Shown here: positions 5,570-11,158 of the stretch, one piece after another
How positions within the stretch are numbered: position 1 is the stretch's first letter
Layout of the letters: the number at the start of each line of letters is the position of its first letter
IMG/VR virus record: IMGVR_UViG_3300022690_002130
Location: 1 to 21,165 of that record
Direction: 5' to 3' (one strand)
Source of the DNA: a virus
Length of the DNA stretch: 21,165 nucleotides
Translations under genes and position numbers: made by a program
The notes under the pieces: generated by a model
What the model saw: the letters and a program-made list of their open reading frames with translations, nothing else
Told to the model about the DNA's origin: nothing
Database searches by the model: none

Positions 5570-5971
5570 ATGATGGATAAAAAAGTAAGAAATAAATATT
5601 TCAAACTTGTAAATAATAAAGTTGTTCCTTGTAAGGATGTATTTGAATGGGCAACCTGGTATGAAACAGCAGATGAGAAAAGAATCATTATGAGAACAGA
5701 ATTAGAAAATGATGTGTTAGTATCAACCGTATTTTTGGGTATAAATTATAATCATTTTACTCACGGTCTTCCTATACTTTTTGAAACTATGGTTTTTGAA
5801 GGAAAAGAAGATGGGTTGGAAAAAAGATATTGTACTTTAGAAGAGGCAAAAAAGGGACATGAAGAAATTGTGAGGAGTTTAGAAGATCAACCACCACCAC
5901 TTCCACCATTCCCAGAACCGGGTCAAAGGTTGGATGAGAATTATTGGAAAGAAAAAGGGGAAAAATTATGA
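5570..5971 (+). CDS. Widespread phage protein with VSTVFLG ... ILFETMVF core
   Basis: 133 residues. Order of conserved blocks: an N-terminal KYFKLVNNKVVPC (about 7-19), FEWATWYE (about 24-31), RIIMRTE (about 37-43), DVLVSTVFLGINYN (about 47-60), LPILFETMVFEG (about 66-77), and RYCTLEEAKKGHEEIV at about 84-99, followed by a proline-rich tail (PPPLPPFPEPG). I recognise this order from many tailed-phage and prophage genomes, where the protein has no assigned function. ATG at 5570 or 5573 follows AAGGATGG. Its DVLVSTVFLG segment also occurs in the gene at 4267. It overlaps the next gene by ATGA. Confidence 0.8.
   Translation: MMDKKVRNKYFKLVNNKVVPCKDVFEWATWYETADEKRIIMRTELENDVLVSTVFLGINYNHFTHGLPILFETMVFEGKEDGLEKRYCTLEEAKKGHEEIVRSLEDQPPPLPPFPEPGQRLDENYWKEKGEKL
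5708..5743 (+). repeat. 36-bp coding direct repeat, copy B
   Basis: Partner of 4309-4344. This copy lies in the conserved core of its protein family, so it is more likely the original and the copy at 4309 the derived one. Confidence 0.8.
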
Positions 5972-6150
5972 ATAAATTAATCAACCCTATAACAATAATA
6001 ATTCTGATGCCCATAGTTATTTTTACTGGTTGGTTGTCTTGGCACTTTGGCAGACAAATCAATTATAGGTATAGCTACAAAGACATGGTTCAACAAACAG
6101 TTCGAGAAATGGTTAAAGATAATTGTTTGATTAAGGAACATAAAAATTAA
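5968..6150 (+). CDS. Single-span membrane protein (60 aa)
   Basis: Start at 5968 overlaps the previous stop (ATGA) and follows GGGGAAAA; an in-frame ATG at 5944 lies within the upstream gene. MNKLINPI is followed by a hydrophobic segment at about residues 6-25 (ITIIILMPIVIFTGWLSW). The remainder is soluble (YRYSYKDMVQQTVREMVKDNC) and ends IKEHKN. The N-in/C-out or reverse orientation is unclear. Function unknown. Confidence 0.6.
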   Translation: MNKLINPITIIILMPIVIFTGWLSWHFGRQINYRYSYKDMVQQTVREMVKDNCLIKEHKN

Positions 6151-6326
6151 TGGATGATAGAAAAGAAATATTGATTAAAATGACGGTAAGGTTATTTATA
6201 ATATTAGCTATCATAGAGATATTATTTTTAATTTATTATGAGTATTATATATTTGCTTTTAGTCAATTACTTTTACAAATTGGTGTTATAGGTTTAATGA
6301 AATTATCTTTTGAAAAATGGTTATAA
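6150..6326 (+). CDS. Two-span membrane protein (58 aa)
   Basis: ATG at 6150 overlaps the previous TAA by one base (TAATG). The peptide begins MDDRKEILIK and has hydrophobic stretches at about residues 12-34 and 36-52, ending KLSFEKWL. Its own TAA overlaps the J-domain gene start (TAATG). Coupled start-stop junctions on both sides support it as a real gene. Function unknown. Confidence 0.55.
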   Translation: MDDRKEILIKMTVRLFIILAIIEILFLIYYEYYIFAFSQLLLQIGVIGLMKLSFEKWL

Positions 6327-6997
6327 TGCAAGAAGATTTATACAACATTTTGGAAGTAAATAAAGATGCCTCTAAAGAAGATATTAAAAAAAGCTACAAA
6401 AAACTAAGTAAAAAACATCATCCCGATATCAGTAAAGAACCGGATGCACAAAAGAAGTTTGCAATCATTTCTTGTGCTTATGCAATTATAAGCGATCAAG
6501 ACAAGAGAAAAAAATATGATAAAACAGGTAAGGTTGAGCAGCCTTCTAATATACAAGAGAGAGCGTTAGAAATGTTATCTAATCTATTTTCAGATATTTT
6601 AGTATTGAATCTTAAACAGGATAGTAATGGTAGTGATAACGATATACTTTATATTCCAACTATAGAAAAGACATTGACTGAAAATTTAATAAAAGTCTTA
6701 AATCTATTAAAAACCACTGATGAAGTTATTTCTTTTTTTAAAAATAAACGAAAAAAGATTATTCAGAAAAACAAAAAATCTATTGATTTATATTCCTTAA
6801 TCATTGAAAAAAAAATTATAGAATTTCAAACTCAAAAAGATAATATATCTAAAGATTTAAAAACAATTAAAACAGCGAAATCGTTATTGAAATCTTATCG
6901 AGAGAAAAAAACAAAAAAACCCGAATTAAGTCATCACGATTCTTTTGCCTCATTTGCTCAATCTAACACAACTTCTACTACTACTTGGCAATTTTGA
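6326..6997 (+). CDS. Orphan J-domain (DnaJ-like) protein
   Basis: Start at 6326 (MQEDLYNILEV) overlaps the previous stop. An upstream in-frame ATG at 6317 adds only three residues. Residues 2-66 are a J domain: DLYNILEVNKDAS, the helix II KKSYKKLSKK, the diagnostic HPD at 32-34, then FAIISCAYAIISDQDKRKKYD. J domains stimulate the ATPase of DnaK/Hsp70. The rest (about 75-223) is Lys-rich, largely coiled-coil, and ends in a Ser/Thr-rich tail (SNTTSTTTWQF). The Gly/Phe and zinc-finger domains of true DnaJ are absent. It probably recruits host DnaK to a phage task; which one is unknown. Confidence 0.85.
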   Translation: MQEDLYNILEVNKDASKEDIKKSYKKLSKKHHPDISKEPDAQKKFAIISCAYAIISDQDKRKKYDKTGKVEQPSNIQERALEMLSNLFSDILVLNLKQDSNGSDNDILYIPTIEKTLTENLIKVLNLLKTTDEVISFFKNKRKKIIQKNKKSIDLYSLIIEKKIIEFQTQKDNISKDLKTIKTAKSLLKSYREKKTKKPELSHHDSFASFAQSNTTSTTTWQF

Positions 6998-7113
6998 TGA
7001 ATAAACGACAATCTCAGCTAAAATATGAACACTCGGATAAAGGAAAAGCATCAAACAAAACATACTATCTTAAGAAAAAGTTATTGAATATGAAGGAAAT
7101 TGAAAAAATTTAA
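6997..7113 (+). CDS. Small basic protein with SDKGKAS motif (38 aa)
   Basis: ATG at 6997 overlaps the J-domain gene stop (TGATG). The peptide MNKRQSQLKYEHSDKGK continues with ASNKTYYLKKKLL. The Y-x-x-(S/T)-DKGK-(A/E)-S motif also occurs in the protein at 11733-11915 (YMATDKGKES), a motif familiar from phage small basic repeat proteins. Probably nucleic-acid binding, given its charge; not proven. Confidence 0.55.
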   Translation: MNKRQSQLKYEHSDKGKASNKTYYLKKKLLNMKEIEKI

Positions 7114-7482
7114 ATGAATAAAGAAGAATTAAAATCTAAATTACAACTTCAATTAGATGATATACAAGACGTAATCTATGCCTTACCTTCCTTAAGAGAG
7201 CATATGCTTTCTTATCAAATCTACAAAGAGAAATGTAACATTGGGATGCGTAGTAATCTAATATTTTATATCAAAGAATTATTTTATTTTTTTGCTGAAT
7301 ATAGGATAAGAAAAAAGAGAGTATCTCTAGAAAAAAAGAAAGCAGAATTAAAATCAGATTTAATGAGCTTAGACCCCTTTAAGCCGCTTATATTGGATGA
7401 TATGGCGAAATTTGAAGACGATATTTGTGAAATATGTTCATCTACAATTTGTAATTGGAAACTTCATATTAAAAGAAAGTAG
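7114..7482 (+). CDS. Unknown coiled-coil protein with C-terminal cysteines (122 aa)
   Basis: Starts immediately after the previous TAA. N-terminal helices (KEELKSKLQLQLDDIQDV), an aromatic-rich helix (YIKELFYFFAEYRI), a Lys/Glu coiled coil at about 66-87, then a C-terminal EICSSTICNW with cysteines spaced C-x5-C after an earlier DIC. It is the last gene of the plus-strand arm. No membrane span is certain. No family recognised. Confidence 0.6.
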   Translation: MNKEELKSKLQLQLDDIQDVIYALPSLREHMLSYQIYKEKCNIGMRSNLIFYIKELFYFFAEYRIRKKRVSLEKKKAELKSDLMSLDPFKPLILDDMAKFEDDICEICSSTICNWKLHIKRK

Positions 7483-7560
7483 GAAAAATTAATCCTTAAT
7501 CCCTAACTTCTCAATACGCCGCAATATCCATGAGATCCAAAAAGACCTTAGCGCGTTAAA

Positions 7561-7603
7561 TTTGAGGCTAAACAGATTTTTAGTTTTTTATTTTAGCCTC
7601 AAA
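7561..7603. repeat. Perfect 12-bp inverted repeat (hairpin 1)
   Basis: TTTGAGGCTAAA at 7561-7572 pairs with TTTAGCCTCAAA at 7592-7603 around a 19-base T-rich loop. Outside it, AGCGC (7550) can pair with GCGCT (7620) and CCAAA (7537) with TTTGG (7624), which extends the structure with bulges. No U-run follows on either strand, so it is not a standard intrinsic terminator. Confidence 0.75.
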
Positions 7604-7636
7604 ATACTATGGGATCCTAGCGCTTTGGCATTTTAA

Positions 7637-7688
7637 CTGGCTGAGAGCGGAGATTCGGTATGCTTAAGACCTTATCACTCTCAGCCAG
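7637..7688. repeat. Perfect 11-bp inverted repeat (hairpin 2)
   Basis: CTGGCTGAGAG at 7637-7647 pairs with CTCTCAGCCAG at 7678-7688 around a 30-base loop that contains AAGACCTTA. The stem is GC-richer than its surroundings and no U-run follows. Confidence 0.75.
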
Positions 7689-7760
7689 ACGACAAATAAT
7701 TTCTTTAATATTTTATCATATTATTAAAAAATTAGGTGATTTAAAAACAATGAATAAAAA

Positions 7761-7784
7761 GAACAAAAGAACAAATGTTCAAAA
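7761..7784 (+). repeat. 8-bp periodic array, 3 units
   Basis: GAAC at 7761 and 7769 and GTTC at 7777, 8 bases apart, each followed by four A/T bases; a degenerate GTGC sits at 7785. Units 2-3 (GAACAAATGTTC) form a near-palindrome. Unlike the other two arrays, no plus-strand gene follows, which argues for a non-promoter role such as a partition site. Confidence 0.65.
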
Positions 7785-7825
7785 GTGCCCTCAGTACATA
7801 TTGTAGAAACAATATGTATTCAGTA

Positions 7826-8116
7826 TCAGAGATTTTTAGCTATTATGGTGATTGGTTTTTGATTTCCTTTCTCTTCAAAATTACCATTCATAAAACCGAT
7901 AACCCCATCTCGGCTATTCACAATATAAGTATCCCAATTTATTCTTGGATCATAATCATATTTTTCTATTGTTATTTGATCTTTTGTGAGTTCTGGACAA
8001 AAATAATTATCCATATTAATCTCGGTCACAAGTTCATCAATAGTTTTAACTTCTATTTGAGTTTTCATTGATTCTTCTAAACTCCCTCTATGGAATCTAA
8101 ACTTAATAGTTTTCAT
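7826..8116 (-). CDS. Conserved phage protein, FRFHRGSLEESM family (96 aa)
   Basis: Begins MKTIKFRFHRGSLEESMKT and contains TIDELVTEI, ITIEKYDYDPRINWDTYIV and GVIGFMNGNFEE. I recognise this combination (FRxHRGxLxESM ... Y-x-x-D-x-RI-x-WDTY-I/V ... GxxGFxxGxF) from many phage and prophage genomes; no function is assigned. ATG at 8116 follows AAAGGAAG. It is the last gene of the minus-strand accessory arm. Confidence 0.75.
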   Translation of the reverse strand: MKTIKFRFHRGSLEESMKTQIEVKTIDELVTEINMDNYFCPELTKDQITIEKYDYDPRINWDTYIVNSRDGVIGFMNGNFEEKGNQKPITIIAKNL

Positions 8117-8132
8117 TTTAGCTTCCTTTCAA

Positions 8133-8399
8133 TTAGCTTCTTTGGGATTGGTTTTCATATAACTCTGGATTATCTTTCAAAAATTCCTTTAAATCTTTTT
8201 TCCCTCTAATTTTCTTAGCACTTCTCGGAATAAATGTAATCAATAATACAATTACGAAGAATATCTTAATAAAAAGGCTATCTCCTAAAAATTTATAATT
8301 AAAAAGAAGGCCACCAAATAAAATTAAGAAACTAAATATATCAGATTTATAGGATGAAAAGTCACTTTCATTATATATAACTATTTTTATTTCTTTCAT
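8133..8399 (-). CDS. Small phage membrane protein (88 aa)
   Basis: MKEIKIVIYNESDFSSYKSD precedes two hydrophobic segments at about residues 22-38 (FSFLILFGGLLFNYKFLG) and 42-58 (IKIFFVIVLLITFIP), then a basic soluble tail (KKIRGKKDLKEFLKDN). The DFSSYKSDIF ... FLGDS arrangement is typical of a widespread phage membrane protein family of unknown role. It lies 16 bases from its downstream neighbour; its ribosome binding site is AAAGGAAT. Confidence 0.7.
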   Translation of the reverse strand: MKEIKIVIYNESDFSSYKSDIFSFLILFGGLLFNYKFLGDSLFIKIFFVIVLLITFIPRSAKKIRGKKDLKEFLKDNPELYENQSQRS

Positions 8400-8414
8400 A
8401 ACATTCCTTTCAAT

Positions 8415-8723
8415 TTATGGAAAATCCGGCAATTCCATCCAATGTGTAATTTTATCCACTATTTTATATTGCATCTCTGCCTCTTCTGAATACTCAAACC
8501 ATCCTTCTATAACCCAATAACAATCTTCTTTTTCATCATGTTCTGAAAGACTCTGGTCTTCCCACCATTCCTCAGCAATAAAATCTTCTTCTAAGACTGT
8601 TTTTGGGGGAATATATTGTGCCATTGCAATTATTTTCATATCACAACTATTTTTAAAAAATACCAATACTTTCTGTTGACACTTTGGTTTTTTATCTTTT
8701 ACATTTATCCATTTATTTTTCAT
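8415..8723 (-). CDS. DUF551-domain phage protein
   Basis: 102 residues. N-terminal WINVKDKKPKCQQKVLVFF, a middle IIAMAQYIPP and C-terminal DKITHWMELPDFP match the DUF551 pattern: W-I-x-V-x-D-x-x-P ... VLV ... A-x-Y ... I-T-H-W-M-x-LP-x-P. The family is small, soluble and common in phages and prophages; its function is not known. An acidic insertion (EEDFIAEEWWEDQS, SEHDEKEDCYW) separates the halves. ATG at 8723 follows AAGGAATG. Confidence 0.8.
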   Translation of the reverse strand: MKNKWINVKDKKPKCQQKVLVFFKNSCDMKIIAMAQYIPPKTVLEEDFIAEEWWEDQSLSEHDEKEDCYWVIEGWFEYSEEAEMQYKIVDKITHWMELPDFP

Positions 8724-8768
8724 AACATTCCTTACATTAAAGTTCAGCTTCTATGTGACTGGTTTTAA

Positions 8769-9098
8769 TTAAAATGGGAATAATTCAAATTCGTTGTGTT
8801 GAGTAAATTCAAGAGAGCATTCATTTCTATCTATAGCCTGACTATTTCCATAATCACAATATATTTTTTCGCATTTTAATAAATCACTCATATTTGAACC
8901 AGAACCTATAATAATGTTTCTATATTTCATAATATACCTTTTATCCTCAATTAGTACCTCCATCCAAAACCATTTCCAAGCACCACCTGATAAATTCCCT
9001 TTACTTTGAGTCGTTCTACAAAAAGTAGAATCTATAGGAATTATCATACCTGTATCTTTTTCAATCTTTTTAATTAAATCTCTTTTTACATATCTCAA
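8769..9098 (-). CDS. Unknown protein (109 aa)
   Basis: Soluble, mixed alpha/beta by composition. Begins MRYVKRDLIKKIEKDTGMII, with a central GNLSGGAWKWFWMEVLIEDK, then CEKIYCDYGNSQ and an acidic/aromatic end (FELFPF). Cysteines in FCRTT, KCEK, YCDY and ECSL do not form an obvious zinc motif. The ribosome binding site AAAGGAAA precedes ATG at 9098. It follows two very small frames in the same operon. No family recognised. Confidence 0.6.
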   Translation of the reverse strand: MRYVKRDLIKKIEKDTGMIIPIDSTFCRTTQSKGNLSGGAWKWFWMEVLIEDKRYIMKYRNIIIGSGSNMSDLLKCEKIYCDYGNSQAIDRNECSLEFTQHNEFELFPF

Positions 9099-9116
9099 AG
9101 TTAATGTTTCCTTTCA

Positions 9117-9269
9117 TTAAAGTTTAGATTTCAGCCTTGAATTGGTTTTTGATTTATCTATACCCCTTCTTTTTAAGAAAATATCCTCAATTATTTTAAC
9201 GCCCTCGCATGCGTGTTTTAGAAGCCATTTTTTTTCTGATTCTTTTTTAATGGGATTTGTTTCTTTCAT
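9117..9269 (-). CDS. Small basic protein (50 aa)
   Basis: ATG at 9269 overlaps the upstream stop (ATGA). The peptide begins MKETNPIKKESEKKWLLKH and has a helix ACEGVKIIEDIFLKRRG, ending with a Lys/Ser-rich tail. Start-stop coupling with its neighbour and a plausible helical, charged composition support it. Function unknown. Confidence 0.5.
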   Translation of the reverse strand: MKETNPIKKESEKKWLLKHACEGVKIIEDIFLKRRGIDKSKTNSRLKSKL

Positions 9270-9337
9270 AAATCGGTCAATTCTGTTTCCATCTTAATCA
9301 AATCAATTATAAGTTGTTGAAAATTTTTACTAATCAT
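9266..9337 (-). CDS. Very short coupled peptide (23 aa)
   Basis: Reads MISKNFQQLIIDLIKMETEL then TDL. ATG at 9337 has a good ribosome binding site (GAAAGGAAG) and its TGA overlaps the ATG of the next gene. An amphipathic helix is likely. It may be a small protein or only a translational leader for the gene at 9269. Confidence 0.4.
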   Translation of the reverse strand: MISKNFQQLIIDLIKMETELTDL

Positions 9338-9360
9338 TTTTCTTCCTTTCAAATATTATT

Positions 9361-9461
9361 TTAACTCTAACTTATGGTACTATTTTTATATGAATAACAT
9401 TATCTATATATGTTTTAATGAAGAACAATTTAAGCAGTGGTTGGCTGAAGCGTAGAGTTAA
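9361..9461. repeat. Spaced 9-bp inverted repeat flanking a tiny frame
   Basis: TTAACTCTA at 9361-9369 and TAGAGTTAA at 9453-9461 are perfect inverse copies 83 bases apart. TACTATTTTT also occurs beside each arm (9378 and 9465) as a direct repeat. Between the arms lie a proposed minus-strand promoter and a plus-strand 21-residue frame (9390-9455, MNNIIYICF...QWLAEA) without a ribosome binding site, which I do not annotate as a gene. Possible operator pair or remnant of an inserted piece. Confidence 0.4.
9399..9428 (-). promoter_or_regulatory. Putative promoter for the 9337-7826 genes
   Basis: On the minus strand TTGTTC (9428-9423) and GATAAT (9404-9399) are separated by 18 bases, about 60 bases upstream of the start at 9337. 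It lies inside the spaced inverted repeat 9361-9461. Moderate match to sigma-70 type boxes only. Confidence 0.3.
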
Positions 9462-9475
9462 AGATACTATTTTTC

Positions 9476-9631
9476 TTATTCATCTAGATTATTTTCCAGT
9501 TTATTTACTACATCAACCAACTCATTGATTTTATCGATCATTCTTTGTTCTAAAGGATTAGCAGATATATAAGTATTGTCATACGGCATACAGGGTTTAC
9601 TTGTATCTGTTATTTTTTCTATTTTAGTCAT
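9476..9631 (-). CDS. Small acidic coiled-coil protein (51 aa)
   Basis: Begins MTKIEKITDTSKPCMPYDNT, contains ANPLEQRMIDKINELVDVV and ends LENNLDE. Start at 9631 overlaps the RNA ligase stop codon (ATGA), so it is translated from the same mRNA. The C-terminal half is a predicted amphipathic helix/coiled coil. Function unknown; a partner role for the ligase is possible only from adjacency. Confidence 0.5.
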   Translation of the reverse strand: MTKIEKITDTSKPCMPYDNTYISANPLEQRMIDKINELVDVVNKLENNLDE

Positions 9632-10188
9632 GTGACTACCCTTTTCTGACCAAAATCTCGTTTCTTTATTTTTGCCATTTTTCCGTCCGGATGATGAAAC
9701 ACTATACCCTCTATATCTTTATCTTCAAGCCATTTAGATATGCCTTCATAGGTACGTTCAATTCCTTCATACTCTTGAGCAAGACTATGTGAAACAAGCC
9801 TGTGTTCGGGATATCTTTCTGGATTCTTTTGAATTTTTGGGCCGACTAATTCATAAGTTCCATGTATAGGTCGGGGTAATGCGTCTTCAAATGCCTCCAT
9901 ATGGTATTTATTTTCATTTTCTGCTGGGTCTACTTCAAGCCAGCCAACACGTTTACCAGTAATAGGATCAAATGTTTCTTCAATGAAACCGTGAGGTATT
10001 TCACCATTCTTTTTTACTTCTCTTCTTTTAAAATATCTATGTCCTTTGATCATTACACAAGTACCATCATATTTTCTGGTTGCAATACCTTCACCTTTAA
10101 ATACCCAATCACAATCTGGGTGAGGCTCATTAAGTAACTCTCTCATATTGTCTGGATTTCTTTTAAATATTGTTGGTATTTTTTTCAT
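9628..10188 (-). CDS. RNA ligase of the RLIG1 / DUF5565 nucleotidyltransferase family
   Basis: 186 residues. Covalent-nucleotidyltransferase motifs in order: motif I K39-Y-D-G42 followed by TCV (predicted AMP-accepting lysine K39), a basic stretch YFKRREVKK (about 52-60), GWLEVDP and NKYHMEAF, motif III-like GTYELVG (E113), then NPERYPEHRLVSH, motif IV DIEGIVFHHPDG (E160) and motif V MAKIKKRDFG. The K-x-DGTC ... GW-x-x-V ... E-L-(I/V)-G-x-x-I-x-x-NP ... (I/L)EGIV-x-H-x-x-DG layout matches human RLIG1 (C12orf29), a 5'-3' RNA ligase. At 186 residues it is a minimal core without the C-terminal extension. Likely role: repair of RNA cut by host defence nucleases; inferred. It is coupled to the small gene at 9631. 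Confidence 0.85.
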   Translation of the reverse strand: MKKIPTIFKRNPDNMRELLNEPHPDCDWVFKGEGIATRKYDGTCVMIKGHRYFKRREVKKNGEIPHGFIEETFDPITGKRVGWLEVDPAENENKYHMEAFEDALPRPIHGTYELVGPKIQKNPERYPEHRLVSHSLAQEYEGIERTYEGISKWLEDKDIEGIVFHHPDGKMAKIKKRDFGQKRVVT

Positions 10189-10244
10189 CTAATTCTCCTT
10201 ATTATACTTTTAGCCTTAAACCTACATTATAAATATCCTTATTG

Positions 10245-10526
10245 TCACTTTTTGGTGTTTTTGGATATATGGTTATTTATATGTCCCTTTTTACCATTCC
10301 ATATACTAACAGCCATTGATATGGTTTCCACAGTTAATCTAGGGTTTACCCCACAATTAAGGCCATCACAGAACACTACATAATTACCTGAAAAGTCCGT
10401 AAAAAAGTCAGGCTTTTCCCCACAAAATGGGCATCTTCTAATATTTGATCCACTAATTAAGTCTAGCGTGTCTAAATCTTTTGTTGTCAAATTATGATAG
10501 GTAAGTTTATTCTTTACTTCATCCAT
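10245..10526 (-). CDS. Lar-like restriction-alleviation zinc protein
   Basis: 93 residues. RRCPFCGEKP at about 30-39, FCDGLNCG at about 52-59, and a final ETISMAVSIWNGK at about 67-79 match the Lar pattern: L-x-x-CPFCG-x-x-P ... C-x-x-x-x-C ... A-x-x-x-WN. C32, C35, C53 and C58 would bind one zinc. Rac-prophage Lar reduces type I restriction, but most phage proteins with this fold are untested. A longer N-terminus (about 29 residues) and Lys-rich tail are unusual. ATG at 10526 is overlapped by the stop of a 17-residue frame. Confidence 0.75.
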   Translation of the reverse strand: MDEVKNKLTYHNLTTKDLDTLDLISGSNIRRCPFCGEKPDFFTDFSGNYVVFCDGLNCGVNPRLTVETISMAVSIWNGKKGHINNHISKNTKK

Positions 10527-10579
10527 TATTTATATCCTCCAATCAAATTATTTATCATATCAAACACGTTATACGGCAT
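10526..10579 (-). CDS. Tiny coupled frame (17 aa), leader-like
   Basis: Reads MPYNVFDMINNLIGGYK; its TAA overlaps the ATG of the Lar-like gene (TAATG). The GGAGG that serves the Lar-like gene lies inside its codons LIGGY. It has no clear ribosome binding site of its own. It may be a leader that couples translation, or no gene at all. Confidence 0.25.
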   Translation of the reverse strand: MPYNVFDMINNLIGGYK

Positions 10580-10586
10580 ATTTATT

Positions 10587-10724
10587 TTATTCATCATCAA
10601 CTTTTATATTCAAACTAACGATCAATTCGTTCATCTCAACCTTATTAATATCCATTATGATTTCAGATACTCGGATAGGTGATTTTTTTCTGTTATTTAT
10701 TCTAATGCTGATTATTTTATTCAT
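10587..10724 (-). CDS. Small unknown protein (45 aa)
   Basis: ATG at 10724 lies five bases below the upstream stop, with GGAGAAGGA as ribosome binding site. Begins MNKIISIRINNRKKSP, then VSEIIMDINKVEM, ending LNIKVDDE. Predicted as beta-helix-beta, acidic at the end. The short strand IISIRIN followed by helices is faintly RHH-like but too weak to call. No family recognised. Confidence 0.5.
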   Translation of the reverse strand: MNKIISIRINNRKKSPIRVSEIIMDINKVEMNELIVSLNIKVDDE

Positions 10725-10729
10725 TTGAT

Positions 10730-11149
10730 TTATTCCTTCTCCTTCAAAACACATGGATATCCCCATAGATCGACGTAGCCGGTTGGGGACTCTTTGTCTT
10801 TAATTGCTCCGTAACTACAGTTGATTAGTATAGTCGCTGCTTTTAAGCTAATTTTTGAAGAAGCCTTCCCAAAATCTTCTTGAATAAAATCCTTTAGACA
10901 ACTCCACCCATAAGCTTTTCTAACATCCTCATCCGTTAACTGTGTATGGTCTTTCAGGATGGGGTAAATATCATGTTCTTCTAAAGAGTAAAAACCGTGA
11001 TCATATTCTAATGAAAAATGATCTGGTGAGCTTAGAATGCCAGCTAATACTTCTTTAGAATTTTGAAATAATTGTTCATTAAAAGAGTTAACTCTCACTT
11101 CCATCCCCAAATACCGAGCCAAACTCCGTGCTGTGTGTTGTTTAATCAT
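10730..11149 (-). CDS. Conserved phage protein, MIKQHT family, copy 2 (139 aa)
   Basis: Complete paralogue of the partial gene at 1-300. N-terminal block MIKQHTARSLARYLGMEV; middle block FSLEYDHGFYSL; then IYPILKDHTQLTDEDVRKAY; C-terminal helices ATILINCSYGA and a final GYVDLWGYP. The L-K-D-x-(T/S)-x-LTDED block is recognisable in phage hypothetical proteins; no function is assigned. The start shares its first 19 bases with the mini-frame at 11487. It follows the gene at 11159 by nine bases in the same operon. Confidence 0.75.
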   Translation of the reverse strand: MIKQHTARSLARYLGMEVRVNSFNEQLFQNSKEVLAGILSSPDHFSLEYDHGFYSLEEHDIYPILKDHTQLTDEDVRKAYGWSCLKDFIQEDFGKASSKISLKAATILINCSYGAIKDKESPTGYVDLWGYPCVLKEKE

Positions 11150-11158
11150 CTTTTTTCA

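Larger units (their letters stand above)
7483..7825. other. 343-base non-coding gap between convergent arms, with hairpins and octamers
   Basis: No credible gene on either strand; the plus-strand frame at 7775-8071 is antisense to a conserved gene. The gap holds two perfect inverted repeats (7561-7603 and 7637-7688), a split outer pairing around the first (CCAAA and AGCGC at 7537-7554 with GCGCTTTGG at 7620-7628), two copies of AGACCTTA-like sequence (7544 and 7667), and a three-unit 8-bp array at 7761. It lies where both arms converge. Candidates are a structured RNA, a replication or partition site, or a two-way transcription barrier. Confidence 0.6.

Noticed and set aside
7561-7688. Hairpins as ordinary intrinsic terminators for the two arms
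   Set aside because: Neither stem is followed by a run of U on either strand.
7775-8071. Plus-strand open frame of 98 codons
   Set aside because: It is antisense to the conserved FRFHRGSLEESM-family gene on the minus strand, is rich in Ile/Phe as expected for such a shadow, and has no ribosome binding site.
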